Part shown: positions 44,401 through 55,659 of the stretch, piece by piece
How the letters are laid out: each line of letters begins with the position of its first letter
Position numbering within the stretch: the first letter of the stretch is position 1
Origin: Ichthyophis bannanicus
Taxonomy: Eukaryota > Chordata > Amphibia > Gymnophiona > Ichthyophiidae
Length of the DNA stretch: 64,000 bases
NCBI GenBank assembly: GCA_033557465.1
Contig: CM066047.1
Span: 3,844,001 to 3,908,000, forward strand
Direction of reading: 5' to 3'
The notes under the pieces: model-generated
Seen by the model: only the letters and a program-made list of their open reading frames with translations
The model's database searches: none
What the model was told of the DNA's origin: nothing
Program-made: the position numbers and the translations under genes

Positions 44401-47060
44401 ACCCATGACATTCAGTGACAGTATCCTGATAGTACCACTGAATGTCACCACAGAATCCCATGCCACTATCCGGTGCCACTGAATATCGCCACAGAGCGCC
44501 CTGCCACTATCCAATGCCACTGACTATCCCCACAGAGTGCCCTACCACTATCCGGTGCCACTGAATATTGCCACAGAGCGCCCTGCCACTATCCAATGCC
44601 ACTGAATATCCCCACAGAGTGCCCTACCACTATCCGGTGCCACTGAATATTGCCACAGAGTGTCCTGCCACTATCCGATGCCACTGAATATCGCCACAGA
44701 GTGTCCTGCCACTATCCGATGCCACTGAATATTGCCACAGAGCGTCCTGCCACTATCCAATGCCACTGAATATTGCCACAGACCACCCTGCCACTATCCA
44801 ATGCCACTGAATATCGCCTCAGAGCGCCCTGCCACCATCTGGTGCCACTGTATATCAAAACAGACCATCCTGCCACTATCTGGTGCCACTGAATATCACC
44901 TCAGAGCGCCCTGCCACTATCCGGTGCCACTGAATATCACCTCAGAGTGCCCTGCCACTATCCGGTGCCACTGTATATCACCTCAGAGCGCCCTGCCACT
45001 ATCCAGTGCCACTGAATATCACCTCAGAGCGCCCTGCCACTATCCTGTGCCACTGTATATTGCCTCAGAGTGCCCTGCCACTATCCTGTGCCACTGTATA
45101 TCGCCTCAGAGCGCCCTGCCACTATCCAATGCCACTGAATATTGCCACAGAGTGTCCTGCCACTATCCGGTGCCACTGTATATCACATCATATCACCCTG
45201 CCACTATCCGGTGCCACTGACTATCGCCACAGATCACCCTGCCACTATCCGATGCCACTGAATATCACCACAGACCACCCTGACACTATCCAATTCCACT
45301 GTATATCACCACAGACCATCCTGCCACTATCTGGTGCCACTGAATATCACCTCAAGAGTGCCCTGCCACTATCCGGTGCCACTGTATATCGCCTCAAGAG
45401 TGCCCTGCCACTATCTGGTGCCACTGTATATCGCCTCAGTGTCCTGCCACTATCCGGTGCCACTGTATATCGCCTCAGAGCACCCTGCCACTATCCTGTG
45501 CCACTGTATATCGCCTCAGAGTGTCCTGCCACTATCTGGTGCCACTGTATATCGCCTCAGAGCGCCCTGCCACTATCCTGTGCCACTGTATATCACCTCA
45601 GAGTGTCCTGCCACTATCCGGTGCCAGTGTATATCGCCTCAGAACGCCCTGCTACTATCTGGTGCCACTGAATATCGCCTCAAGAGTGCCCTGGCACTAT
45701 CCTGTGCCACTGAATATTGCTTCAGAGTGCCCTGGCACTATCCTGTGCCACTGAATATCGCCTCAGAGTGCCCTGGCACTATCCTGTGCCACTGAATATC
45801 GCCTCAAGAGTGTCCTGCCACTATCTGGTGCCACTGTATATTGCCTCAGAGCGCCCTGCCACTATCTGGTGCCACTGAATATTGCCTCAGAGCACCCTGC
45901 CACTATCTGGTGCCACTGAATATCGCCTCAGAGCACCCTGCCACTATCCGGTGCCACTGTATATTGCCTCAGAGCATCCTGCCACTATCCTGTGCCATTG
46001 TATATTGCCTCAGAGTACCGTGCCACTATCCTGTGCCACTGTATATTGCCTCAGAGCGCCCTGCCACTATCTGGTGCCACTGAATTTCGCCTCAGAGCGC
46101 CCTGACACTATCCGGTGCCACTGTATATTGCCTCAGAGCATCCTGCCACTATCTGGTGCCACTGAATATCGCCTCAGAGTGCCCTGCCACTCTCCGGTGC
46201 CACTGTATATTGCCTCAGAGCATCCTGCCACTATCTGGTGCCACTGAATATCGCCTCAGAGCATCCTGCCACTATCTGGTGCCACTGAATATCGCCTCAG
46301 AGCGTCCTGCCACTCTCTGGTGCCACTGTATATCGCCTCAGAGCATCCTGCCACTATCTGGTGCCACTGAATATCGCCTCAGAGCACCCTGCCACTATCT
46401 GGTGCCACTGAATATCGCCTCAAGAGTGTCCTGCCACTATCCGGTGCCACTGTATATTGCCTCAGAGCATCCTGCCACTATCCGGTGCCACTGTATATCG
46501 CCTCAGAGTACCCTGCCACTATCTGGTGCCACTGAATATCACCTCAGAGTGTCCTGCCACTATCTGGTGCCACTGAATATCGCCTCAGAGCGCCCTGCCA
46601 CTATCTGGTGCCACTGTATATGGTTATGGTTAGGCATTTGATATACCGCCCTTTATATATGCATCAGAGCGGTTTACATGTATATACTAACAGGTACTTT
46701 TTATTCCCTTGTCCCCGAAGGGCTCACAATCTAAGTGTACCTGAGGCAATGGAGGGTTAAGTGGCTTGTCCAAGGCCACAAGGAGCAGCCATGGGACTAG
46801 AGACCTCAGTCCCTCCAGCCTGAGGTTACTTGTCCCCATGCGGGAATTGAACCCCCAGCCCTCCGGCCTGAGGTAACCTGTCCCAACCACTGAGCCACTC
46901 CTCCCTCCATATATTGCCTCAGAGCGCCCTGCCACTATCTGGTGCCACTGAATATCCCCTCAGAGCACCCTGCCACTATCTGGTGCCACTGAATATCGCC
47001 TCAGAGCGCCCTCGCACTATTCGGTGTTGCTGAATATCGCTACAGACCACCCAGCACTAT
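44401..47060 (+). repeat. 41-bp minisatellite, roughly 55-60 copies
   Basis: The unit is CCACTATCYGGTGCCACTGW followed by ATATYGCCTCAGAGYGYCCTG. Early copies (to about 44850) carry GCCACAGAG, later ones GCCTCAGAG, and some have one extra A (CTCAAGAG). With a period not divisible by three and few stops, all three forward frames are open for long stretches (44732-46641). These are not genes. A SINE interrupts the array at about 46618-46912. Confidence 0.95.
46618..46912 (-). mobile_element. tRNA-derived SINE inserted in the minisatellite
   Basis: Minus strand: A-box-like TGGCTCAGTGG and B-box-like GGTTCAATTCC near 46850-46900, the SINE body (GTGGCTTGTCCAAGGCCACA on plus), and the ATACCGCCC...GAGCGG tail near 46640. 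The array resumes on both sides with TATAT at the junction. Confidence 0.85.
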
Positions 47061-48655
47061 CAGATTAGCATAGGGATAGTTCATGGGTGAAGCGAGGACA
47101 TATCGGCACCATCCAAATAAGTGCCAGCACTTATTTAGTCAGAGCAATTCAGTCAATGCCTATCTGGACAACTTGTGCCACAAGAAAAAGCAGATCTACG
47201 TTGCACTTATCCGGATAACGCCAATCAGCCTGGCTACTGCTGCTGACTATCCTACTGTTATTTAAGCGCCGTGGCTGAGCACTTGGGCCCCGATTACATT
47301 AAAAGTACGCTGTTTGTTTCCTAAAGGCAGTGTAATCTAGGACGTGCAGTCATTCTATGTATGCTCAGATTATTGATACACTGGAAAGATACACTGTATG
47401 CCGATTTATAAATAAAAACGGATTCAGATGCTAATCTATTCATTCTGCTACCCATCCCCCTAACTGCAGGTCTCTGGGGAGTTCCTTCTTTCTCAGGTGA
47501 TAGTGGCAGGGTTACTAAAGTGCACTGATGGTTAGTATGTGGCAATGGTAACCCACTAGCACACACTAAAAACAGACAGTGTTGTAAAACTGCCAAGCTG
47601 CATGCCAGGGAGCATCAGAGCAAGGCCACGTCAAGAGGAGGAAGTAGCTGCAGTCTGGCAGTGCGGCTATTGTCCATCACCCTGAATAGCGGCGACCCCT
47701 CCAGTATAGACCCCACGCTCTGAAAGCAAAACCCTGTGGCACACAAGAGTTCCCCCAACATACTCCTCTTCAGCATCCCCACCCAGTGGAAAAGGACAGC
47801 ACTGCATAAGGTGAAGGTCCCCGCGACTCCCTACATGCAAATAGACCACTCCACTATAAGGCCCTCATGCTGACCCTTACCTGGACAATCTCTGGGAGTC
47901 TAGTGGTCACAGGGACACAGCCAGTCCCCCTCTGCCCTTGCCCTGCTGCAGAAGCTGTCAAAATGGCAGCTATGGTCCCTAGTGGTGTCTCACGGCTCTA
48001 CTGCTATTAGTCATTGCCATGGAGGTGTAGAGCCGGCACCACTATGCGTCCCAGCCGCCATTTTCACAGCCTCTGCACCCAGAGCAGACGTGGAGGAGCA
48101 CCACGCTTGCCTCAATGATCACAGCTACCAGGGATTGGCCACATAAGACCCAGCAGGGGGCTGGGGTGAGGACCTTGCTGGGGGGAGGGGGGGTTCCTTC
48201 ACCTCAGCTGTTACTAACTATTGCTTTCCAGTGGCAGAGGTACTAAAGGGGGGTGTATGTTGGGGGAGATCATGTGCATTGCAAAGTTCTGCTTTCAAGT
48301 GTAGGGGGAGGATCTATGCTGAGGCGAACAGGGCAGATTAGGGGAAGGGGTCATGACTTTGCGGTCATAGCTGCTCCTTTTTGGCCTTCTTTTTGGTCAT
48401 CAACCCATGTTCTGTGCCTCGGAAAGTAGAACAGGAGCACCCGCGTTAAGTGTCTGCCCTACTTGGTAAATGCAGACCAGATGCTGAACATGCCCCCTAC
48501 ATTTAGCACACAGGCTCTGTACTGAGTACATCTGAACTTTGGCAGTTGGGTGTGTATTAAGTGCAAAAACCTACTGCACTTTGGTAAACATGCCCCTAAG
48601 AGTGCACCTGATACATACCTTATTAAGTGAAGCAGAAAATGTGCACAGCCCACCA
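47061..48655. other. Unassigned intron sequence
   Basis: No coding exon, element terminus or tandem structure is recognised. Short open frames have no recognisable similarity. Confidence 0.45.
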
Positions 48656-49308
48656 GCAGCTCAGACTATAAGAAGATTACTGCTGTCATACTGAGTCAAA
48701 CCAAAGGTTCATCAAGTCCACTATCCTGTTCCCAGCACAAGTACTAGACAGATATCATTCTGCTTATCTCCAGAGATAAACAGTGGCTTTCCTCATGTCC
48801 ACTTTAATAATGGTTTATGGACTTTCCTCCACAACGGGCTCTAATCTTTTTTAAAGCCCGCTTTTACCACATCAATTCCAGAGCTTTGTTATGCTTGATA
48901 TGAAAAAATATTTTCTTCCTATTTGTTTTAAATGTACTAGTTTTTAACTTTATGGCCTGTTCTTCCTACTTTCTAAAGAGTAAATACTGATTTCCATTTA
49001 CTCATTGCACTCCACTCATGATGTTATAGACTTCTACCATATCTGCCCTCAGCCGTCACTTCTCCAAATAGAAGAGCCCAACCTCTTTAGCCTTTTCTTC
49101 ATAGGACAGTCGCTCCATCAGTTTTATCATTTTAGTCACCTACCTTTTAGTCACCTACCTTTTTTAATTCTGCTACATCTTTTCTGAGATGAGGTGACCA
49201 ACATCACATATAATATTCAAAGTGTGGTTGCACCATGAAGCAATGATGATATCCCCTGTTCTATTCTCCATTCCTTTCCTAATAATTCCTAACATTCTGG
49301 CAACTGGT
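48656..49308 (-). mobile_element. Old CR1 family I 3' end, minus strand
   Basis: AATAATGGTTTATGGACTTT, CTCCACTCATGATGTTATAG and CCTTTTCTTCATAGGA are degraded complements of the CR1 C-terminal coding region seen at 40961-41533. It abuts a plus-strand CR1 at 49309. Confidence 0.75.
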
Positions 49309-50199
49309 AGTGGAACACACATGGGAAGGGTGGACCTGGTGCTTAAGAATGGGGAGAATATTTCTGATGGTGTGCTTCATTTATTAGGACATGGGTGGAA
49401 ATGGTTAATTCAAAAGCCAGGGTCCTAGACTTCAGGTAAACTGTCACAATTGGGGAATACCTCAAGGAGTCATTAGCTGGATGGGAACATCTGGAGGGAA
49501 GTAGGAAAACAATGGGCAAAACTGAAAGGAGATATGTGAAAAAAATTAAATGAAAAGGATATAAACTATAAGAGCCAGCAGAAAGAGAAAGACAAACAAA
49601 ATTATCTCTTAAGGCGAATAGTAGCTGGGAAAGTAGTCAGGAAACTGAAGATGCAAATGGAAAAAAAATGGGCAACAGAGTAAAATGAGGGATAAGATTT
49701 TTCTTTTTTAAAGATATTAAAGTGCAAGGGTGGCATTGTGAGCTGATGCGGATAAAGCGGAATGGATTAACATCATCGATGGAGCCAGTATGCCAGAGCT
49801 CTCCTCCAGCTCAGAGAAATCTTTTATTTATTGTTATTTATTTATTTGGTTGGATTTATATACCACTTTTCACAAAGGTCAAAGTGGTTTACATGGAACC
49901 TTGTACAATTCAAACAACGTTTACATGGAATGATCAACTTTGTACAATAAAGATAAAGGAATGGAAATTTAACTATATACGGAATGCTCTTTATGTTATT
50001 TGCTCTTTATTTATTTATTTATTTATTTAGAGAGTTTTGTATACCACTTTATCCTTCAATCAAAGTGGTCAACACCACAATTGTAGGTATACATTTAACA
50101 GGAAAGGGGATAAGACGTACATACATACAGGCTATCTATATATAGTTCTCGATTGGGTGTGGGTTGTCAGTAGGCCATTTGCGGTGGAATCTAGTGTTT

Positions 50200-51117
50200 G
50201 GCATCTTATGTTACTTGTCCACAGGACTCTGTGAAAAGAAGGGTCTTGAGCAACTTGTGGAAGTCCTTGGTGTCATTTAGGGCCCTTAATTCCTTAGGGA
50301 GGGAGTTCCATAGGGCAGGTGCCAACAGCGAGGGAGCCCTCTTAGATGTAGCCCGTTTCATCTTTGATATCTTGCAGGTGTGCTGAGCCTATTACCATTG
50401 TTGGCTCTCCTCGTCCTGTTACTGATGTCCTTGATTATTATATCCTGGAGCGCGTCTGCTGAGCAGTAGTGGATAACTTTTAATATGTTGAGGATTGTCT
50501 TGAATTTTGCCCTTGCGATTATTGGAAGCCAGTGTAACTGTCGCAGTATGGGTGTAATGCGTTCAGATTTTGAAGTGCCCATGATGATGCGCGCTGCAGT
50601 ATTCTGTACCAGTTGAAGTGGGTGGATAGACTGCTTGGAAAAACCTTGATATAATGAGCTTCCATAGTCCAGAATTGGGGTGATGACTGCTTGGCATACT
50701 GTACGGAAGTGGTCTTGGTTGAGGATTGGTTTGCGCTTTCTGATGATCCGCAATCGGTGGTAGGCTTTTGCTGCAGTTTTGCTAATGTGTGATTGTAGGT
50801 TAAGAGTTTTGTCCAGGGTAATGCCTAGGTACCTTACTTTGTCCTTTATTGCTATCTTCTTGTTTAGAATACTGATTGCCTGGGGTGGGTTGAATATGGA
50901 ATCTCTAGAGATGAGCATAACCTCTGTTTTGTCAAAAGTTGACCGTCAGGTTATTATTAGCGAGCCAGGTGTTCATGTCTGCGATGCAGCTTGTTATCGG
51001 AATCATGTCAGGTGATCGCAATTTGATTGGGGCATACACCATGATATGGTCAGCGTAGAGGTGTTAATGTATTTTGTGGCGTTTGATGATGTTGCATATG
51101 GGTTGAATATATACGTT
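50200..51117 (-). pseudogene. L2 RT, C-terminal part
   Basis: Near 51060 the minus strand reads HLYADH where the catalytic box should be YADD, so the active site is lost. Further on, 50918-50358 is open with KDKVRYLGITLDKTLNLQSH, VITPILDYGSSLYQGF, NTAARIIMGTSKSERITPIL and RQLHWLPIIARAKFK, classic L2 landmarks. FHKLLKTLLFTES at about 50230 is the C-terminal end. Confidence 0.9.
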
Positions 51118-52166
51118 AAAAAGTATGGACGAGAGGGGGGGGGCGCTAGTGAGCCCGCTACAGAATGGCCGCAATCTAGTGTAGCTCCGTCCTGGGCTTC
51201 CCTGTTCTTTTGCTAACATCAGCATTTACTTAGCGCTGAACCCCGGTTTGCCTGGAATTGGCGCGCTGTGGGTCGGGTGATCCAACCTGTGCCCTTCTGC
51301 GGGGCTCCGAGTGCAGCGGTGCGACCTGGAGCCCGATCTGAAGCCCGGTGCCGGTCTACTTCATAGCTGGCTCCGTAGCACTGCTCCTGGCTGCCCACAC
51401 GCCTCGGATTAGTACTCCTCCCCTGGACATCCCGATGCAGAGCTCTCTATCCACCACTATCTGGAGCATTAGTACCTGGACGACGTGCAGGTGATCCTGG
51501 CTGGGAGCTACAGAGGATAGGGGGATCGGTGCTCCGGCGTCGCTGCTGCCTTGCGGACTGGGACTTCCCCCTTGAGAACACGCTGCCTGCGTCCGGAGGA
51601 GGTGAGAGTGTCTGAGACTCGGCGAGGAAAAGCTTGGCGGGTGCCCGCGGGGGGCTGAATTCATCGGCAGCCATAACCGCGTGGCGCTGGAACGCATGGT
51701 CCTCCATGTGTTCCACCTAGCATAGAAGGGCCTCGACCACGTGGGTGCTCTCCGGCGAATTAGCTGCTGCCTTCCTGAGCTGCTACAACCCCAGATGTTG
51801 TACCTGCATTCTGAGACCACCTCTATGGCAGAGTGCCTGCCCTTGGACCGGTGACTCCTACAGATTGTTTTGCTGGCTCCTGGAACAATCACTGTGGCTG
51901 CAACCATCCCTCACCTGAGCTAGCCTGGCGTCTGGAAAATAACTTGCATTGGGCTCAGTCCCTGTCTACAATTTGTGGTCTCTGATGTCTTGAGTGAATC
52001 CGGAGCTCCCCCTACTGATCCAGAGTGGAATTGCTTGGCACTTTGCTTTTCCTTCTGTTATACTGCTTTTTTCCTCTCCCGTGGTCACTCAGCTCATCGC
52101 CCCCGCCTGCCTTCCCTGTAGCGGGTCAATGTATAGCCCCGGGCCACTGGACTGTTAAGTCACCCT

Positions 52167-53144
52167 ATGGCTACTGAGGCTATGCTTCCCGAGGCCCGGG
52201 AGGGAATGCGATCCTCCCAGTGGCTACAGGGCAAAAGTGACGCTCCGTCTAGCCCAACCAGTAAACAACCCTCGGAGGGTTCTGCCGATGAGACTGTGAG
52301 TGAAAATGAGTTGGAACCCAGCACGCTGTCTGCGCACGCCCTTCTTCAGCGAGAACTTAGAAGGGGTTTTGAAGAGTTGGCAGGCGAATTTCGATCTATG
52401 CGCGAGGAGGTGATGAGCACAATCGCAGAACTCCGGAGTGACATAAAAGACCTGGGAACGCGTGTGGAAGAGGTCGAGGCAAAAGTGGAGGACCATGACG
52501 GTGCCCTGATGGATTTACAATGTGCTCTCGATAGGCAACGTGTGCAAGCAATGGAGCTGACTTATAAAATTGATGATATTGAAAACCGCTCCAGTCGCAA
52601 TAATGTGCGCTTTCGAGGAATTCCGGAAGTGGTGGAGGGCGGTGAAGACCTGCCGGTGGTCCTCAAAAACTTGATAGCTGAACTGCTCCCACCAGAGGAT
52701 TTGGCTGCCCATGGGTCTGGAATGGAGATTGAGCACCGTGCCTTGGGAAAGCCTCCCAATAACCAACCCCGGGATGTCATTGCGAGATTCTTGCAATATA
52801 CTGATGCTGAGCTACTCATACGCCGGGGTCGTGAGAAAAAAGCAATCCGCTTCCAAGAAGCGGCGGTAACTGTATACCAGGATCTCTCAGCGTTTACACT
52901 GGCCCGTCGGAGGGAGATAAAGCCAGTCACGATGGTCCTGAACAACAAAGGGATTCGCTATTCCTGGTCTTTTCCATTTCGGATGAACTTCCTCTTGGGT
53001 AATAAAAAGATCTCTGCGAAAGACCATACCGAGGCTTGGAGAGCTCTGCGCCAGGTGGGTCTGGTAGAAGATAATATGCTGCCTAAACCCCCGACTCCTA
53101 AGCCTCAACACTCGAAGTGGACTCGGGTGGGGAGGCCTGCTTGA
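52167..53144 (+). CDS. L1c ORF1p-like protein, intact
   Basis: A 325-codon frame, MATEAMLPEAREG to GRPA then TGA. After an acidic N-terminus there is a coiled coil (about residues 65-140: EELAGEFRSMREEVMSTIAE, DLGTRVEEVEAKVEDHD). The RRM-like core follows (IENRSSRNNVRFRGIPEVV, about 145-165), and a C-terminal domain with HRALGKPPNNQPRDVIARFL and GIRYSWSFPFRM. Length and order fit the L1 ORF1p family, which packages element RNA. This is the only intact ORF1 in the window. Confidence 0.9.
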   Translation: MATEAMLPEAREGMRSSQWLQGKSDAPSSPTSKQPSEGSADETVSENELEPSTLSAHALLQRELRRGFEELAGEFRSMREEVMSTIAELRSDIKDLGTRVEEVEAKVEDHDGALMDLQCALDRQRVQAMELTYKIDDIENRSSRNNVRFRGIPEVVEGGEDLPVVLKNLIAELLPPEDLAAHGSGMEIEHRALGKPPNNQPRDVIARFLQYTDAELLIRRGREKKAIRFQEAAVTVYQDLSAFTLARRREIKPVTMVLNNKGIRYSWSFPFRMNFLLGNKKISAKDHTEAWRALRQVGLVEDNMLPKPPTPKPQHSKWTRVGRPA

Positions 53145-53179
53145 CTTTTCCTGGAACAGGAGTGTCTGTTTTCCTGTCT

Positions 53180-54512
53180 GGGGAGCGCTGCTCCAGGGTG
53201 CTGAAAGAGAAAATAGTGAGGTTTCTGGAGTCCGGCAGATTACAGGATCCGAGGCAGCATGGATTCACCAGAGGCAGGTCTTGTCAGACAAATCTGATTG
53301 ATTTCTTTGACTGGGTGACCAGGGAGTTGGACCGAGGGAGAGCTCTAGATGTGGTGTATTTAGATTTCAGTAAAGCCTTTGACACTGTTCCTCACAGGCG
53401 ACTTATAAACAAACTGAGCACCCTAGGGATGGACCCTAAAGTTACTGCTTGGGTTAGAAATTGGTTGGGTGGGAGGCGACAAAGAGTACAAGTAAATGGA
53501 GCACACTCTGAGGAGAAGGATGTTACCAGTGGTGTGCCCCAGGGATCTGTTCTTGGTCCGATTCTTTTTAACATCTTTGTTAGTGATATAGCGGAAGGGC
53601 TGTCGGGTAAGGTTTGCCTCTTTGCGGATGATACCAAAATCTGTAATAGAGTAGACACCCAGGAAGGTGTAGATAACATGAGGAGGGATCTAGCTAAGCT
53701 TGAAGAATGGTCTAGAATTTGGCAGCTGGGATTTAATGTTAAAAAATGTAAGGTCATGCATTTGGGCTGCAGCAATCCAAGGGAGCAATACAGTATAGGA
53801 GGTGAAGTACTTTTGTCCACTAAAGAAGAGCGGGACCTAGGCGTGGTTGTGTCTGATGATCTTAAAGTAGCTAAACAGGTAGAAAAGGCGACGGCAAAAG
53901 CTAGAAGGATGCTTGGGTGCATACGGAGAGGAATGGCTAGCAGAAAAAAGGAGGTGATAATACCTCTGTATAAGTCTTTGGTGCGACCTCATTTGGAGTA
54001 TGGTGTGCAATTCTGGAGACCGCACCTTCAAAAGGATGTGAACAGGATGGAGTCGGTGCAGAGGGTTGCTACTAAAATGATTAATGGGCTTCATTATAAA
54101 GCATATGAGGACAGACTTAAGGATCTTAATATGTACACCTTAGAGGAAAGGCGGGATAGAGGTGATATGATTGAGATGTTTAAATACCTCCGTGGCATAA
54201 ATGTTCAGGGAGAGAGCCTCTTTCAATTGAAAGCAAGTTCTGCTACGAGGGGACATGGGATGAGGGTGAAGGGAGATAGATTCAGGAGTGATATGCGGAA
54301 ATATTTCTTTACGGAAAGAGTAGTGGATCCGTGGAAGAGTCTCCCAGTGGAGGTGGTAGAGATGAGGACAGTAACTGAATTCAAAAAAGCATGGGACCAA
54401 CACAGAGGGTCTCTAAAGGTAGAAAGTGGACTGTTGTAGTTGTTGTTATGGAAGGACAGACTAGATGGGCCTTGTGGTCTTTTTCTGTCATCATGTTTCT
54501 ATGTTTCTATGT
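53180..54512 (+). mobile_element. CR1-clade LINE (family II), 5'-truncated copy 2, inside L1c
   Basis: Starts about GCTGCTCCAGGGTGCTGAAA and ends in the TTTCTATG tail repeat. L1c sequence continues on both sides. It is the longer and cleaner of the two close family II copies. Confidence 0.88.
53187..54439 (+). CDS. CR1 family II RT, 5'-truncated but open
   Basis: An uninterrupted frame that begins in L1c sequence (upstream codons from 53117 are L1c read out of its frame) and passes into CR1 at about 53187. CR1 codons include KIVRFLESGRLQDPRQHGF, RGRALDVVYLDFSKAFDTVP, SGVPQGSVLGPILFNIFVSD, the catalytic LFADDTKIC (about 53620) and RPHLEYGVQFWRPHLQKDVN. It ends KKAWDQHRGSLKVESGLL and TAG. The RT palm and thumb are intact, but the endonuclease and RT N-terminus are missing, so it cannot retrotranspose alone. 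Confidence 0.88.
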
Positions 54513-54773
54513 TAGGCGCTGTGGGGGTCAGGATGGAGTTTACTTTGGTGTCAGTTTAACCGTGTCCTGTTTTTTCCTTCACAGGCGGGTGGTACTGACG
54601 GGAAGGGGGGTGTGATTGGGGGAGAGGTTTACACAGCTAGGGGAGGGTGGGGACCGGGGTGGGGGGAGGGGGGGCTCTAGTACCCCTTATCGAGATAAGG
54701 AACATGAGGGTAGGAGAGGCAAATCTCTATGGACAGCTGGGTGGCTTAAGGGTGATGGCCCATCTTTTGGTCA

Positions 54774-55555
54774 CACACAACAAAAAACCAAGAGCAAAAA
54801 GACTAAGTCAAAACAAAAAATAACTTGCTCACAAAATCTTATACAGTTACTCCAATAAACCTACAACATATAATCCAACCTATAACTCAATCTCAGGCTA
54901 TTAATGACCTCAGATGGCACAACTCCACATTTGATGAAAAATCACCTTAGGTGTTGTTAGACGCTCACATCACCGGTCATAGCCTACCCTACCTTCCACA
55001 ACCAAAAATGCCAATATCTTACATCAATTAAAGACACCCTAAACTTCAATCACGGGAAAAGTCTCAAATTATTTCTAAATCCAAAGAGCTAAAATGAAAT
55101 CACTAATACACATTCACACATTCAACCTCACTCATACATTAATATCTAACATTCAAAACAGCGTCAATCCAATCAGCGTACAACTTAAATTTAAGTTGTA
55201 CGCTGATTGGATTGACGCTGTTTTGAATGTTAGATATTAATGTATGAGTGAGGTTGAATGTGTGAATGTGTATTAGTGATTTCATTTTAGCTCTTTGGAT
55301 TTAGAAATAATTTGAGACTTTTCCCGTGATTGAAGTTTAGGGTGTCTTTAATTGATGTAAGATATTGGCATTTTTGGTTGTGGAAGGTAGGGTAGGCTAT
55401 GACCGGTGATGTGAGCGTCTAACAACACCTAAGGTGATTTATCATCAAATGTGGAGTTGTGCCATCTGAGGTCATTAATAGCCTGAGATTGAGTTATAGG
55501 TTGGATTATATGTTGTAGGTTTATTGGAGTAACTGTATAAGATTTTGTGAGCAAG
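54774..55555. mobile_element. Fold-back insertion: 732-bp near-perfect palindrome with 14-bp TSD
   Basis: Arms 54824-55189 and 55190-55555 are reverse complements over 366 bases with no spacer. I noted one mismatch, at GATGAAAAATC versus GATGATAAATC. CCATCTTTTGGTCA lies at 54760-54773 and 55556-55569, flush with the insert. The left arm is preceded by 50 A-rich bases (54774-54823). No coding sequence and no recognised element match the arm. It separates L1c's inter-ORF region. Confidence 0.9.
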
Positions 55556-55659
55556 CCATCTTTTGGTCAGCCATACAGATCTTACAAGTGTGGTGGGGGA
55601 TGCATGTTGCGGGCCAGAGGGGTGGCAGAGGGGGGGGGGGGCCTGGTGGTTGAATATCA

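Noticed and set aside
44732..46641. Long forward open frames in three phases (up to 221 codons) rich in Cys, His, Pro
   Set aside because: They are translations of the 41-bp minisatellite; the same 41-residue pattern rotates through all frames, and there is no start context or homology.
42130..46900. tRNA-like A and B boxes
   Set aside because: They belong to SINE heads (41725-42205 and 46618-46912) that lack a full cloverleaf, so they are not tRNA genes.
44401..47060. CRISPR-like regularly spaced repeat
   Set aside because: The unit is contiguous without unique spacers, and the context is vertebrate intron.
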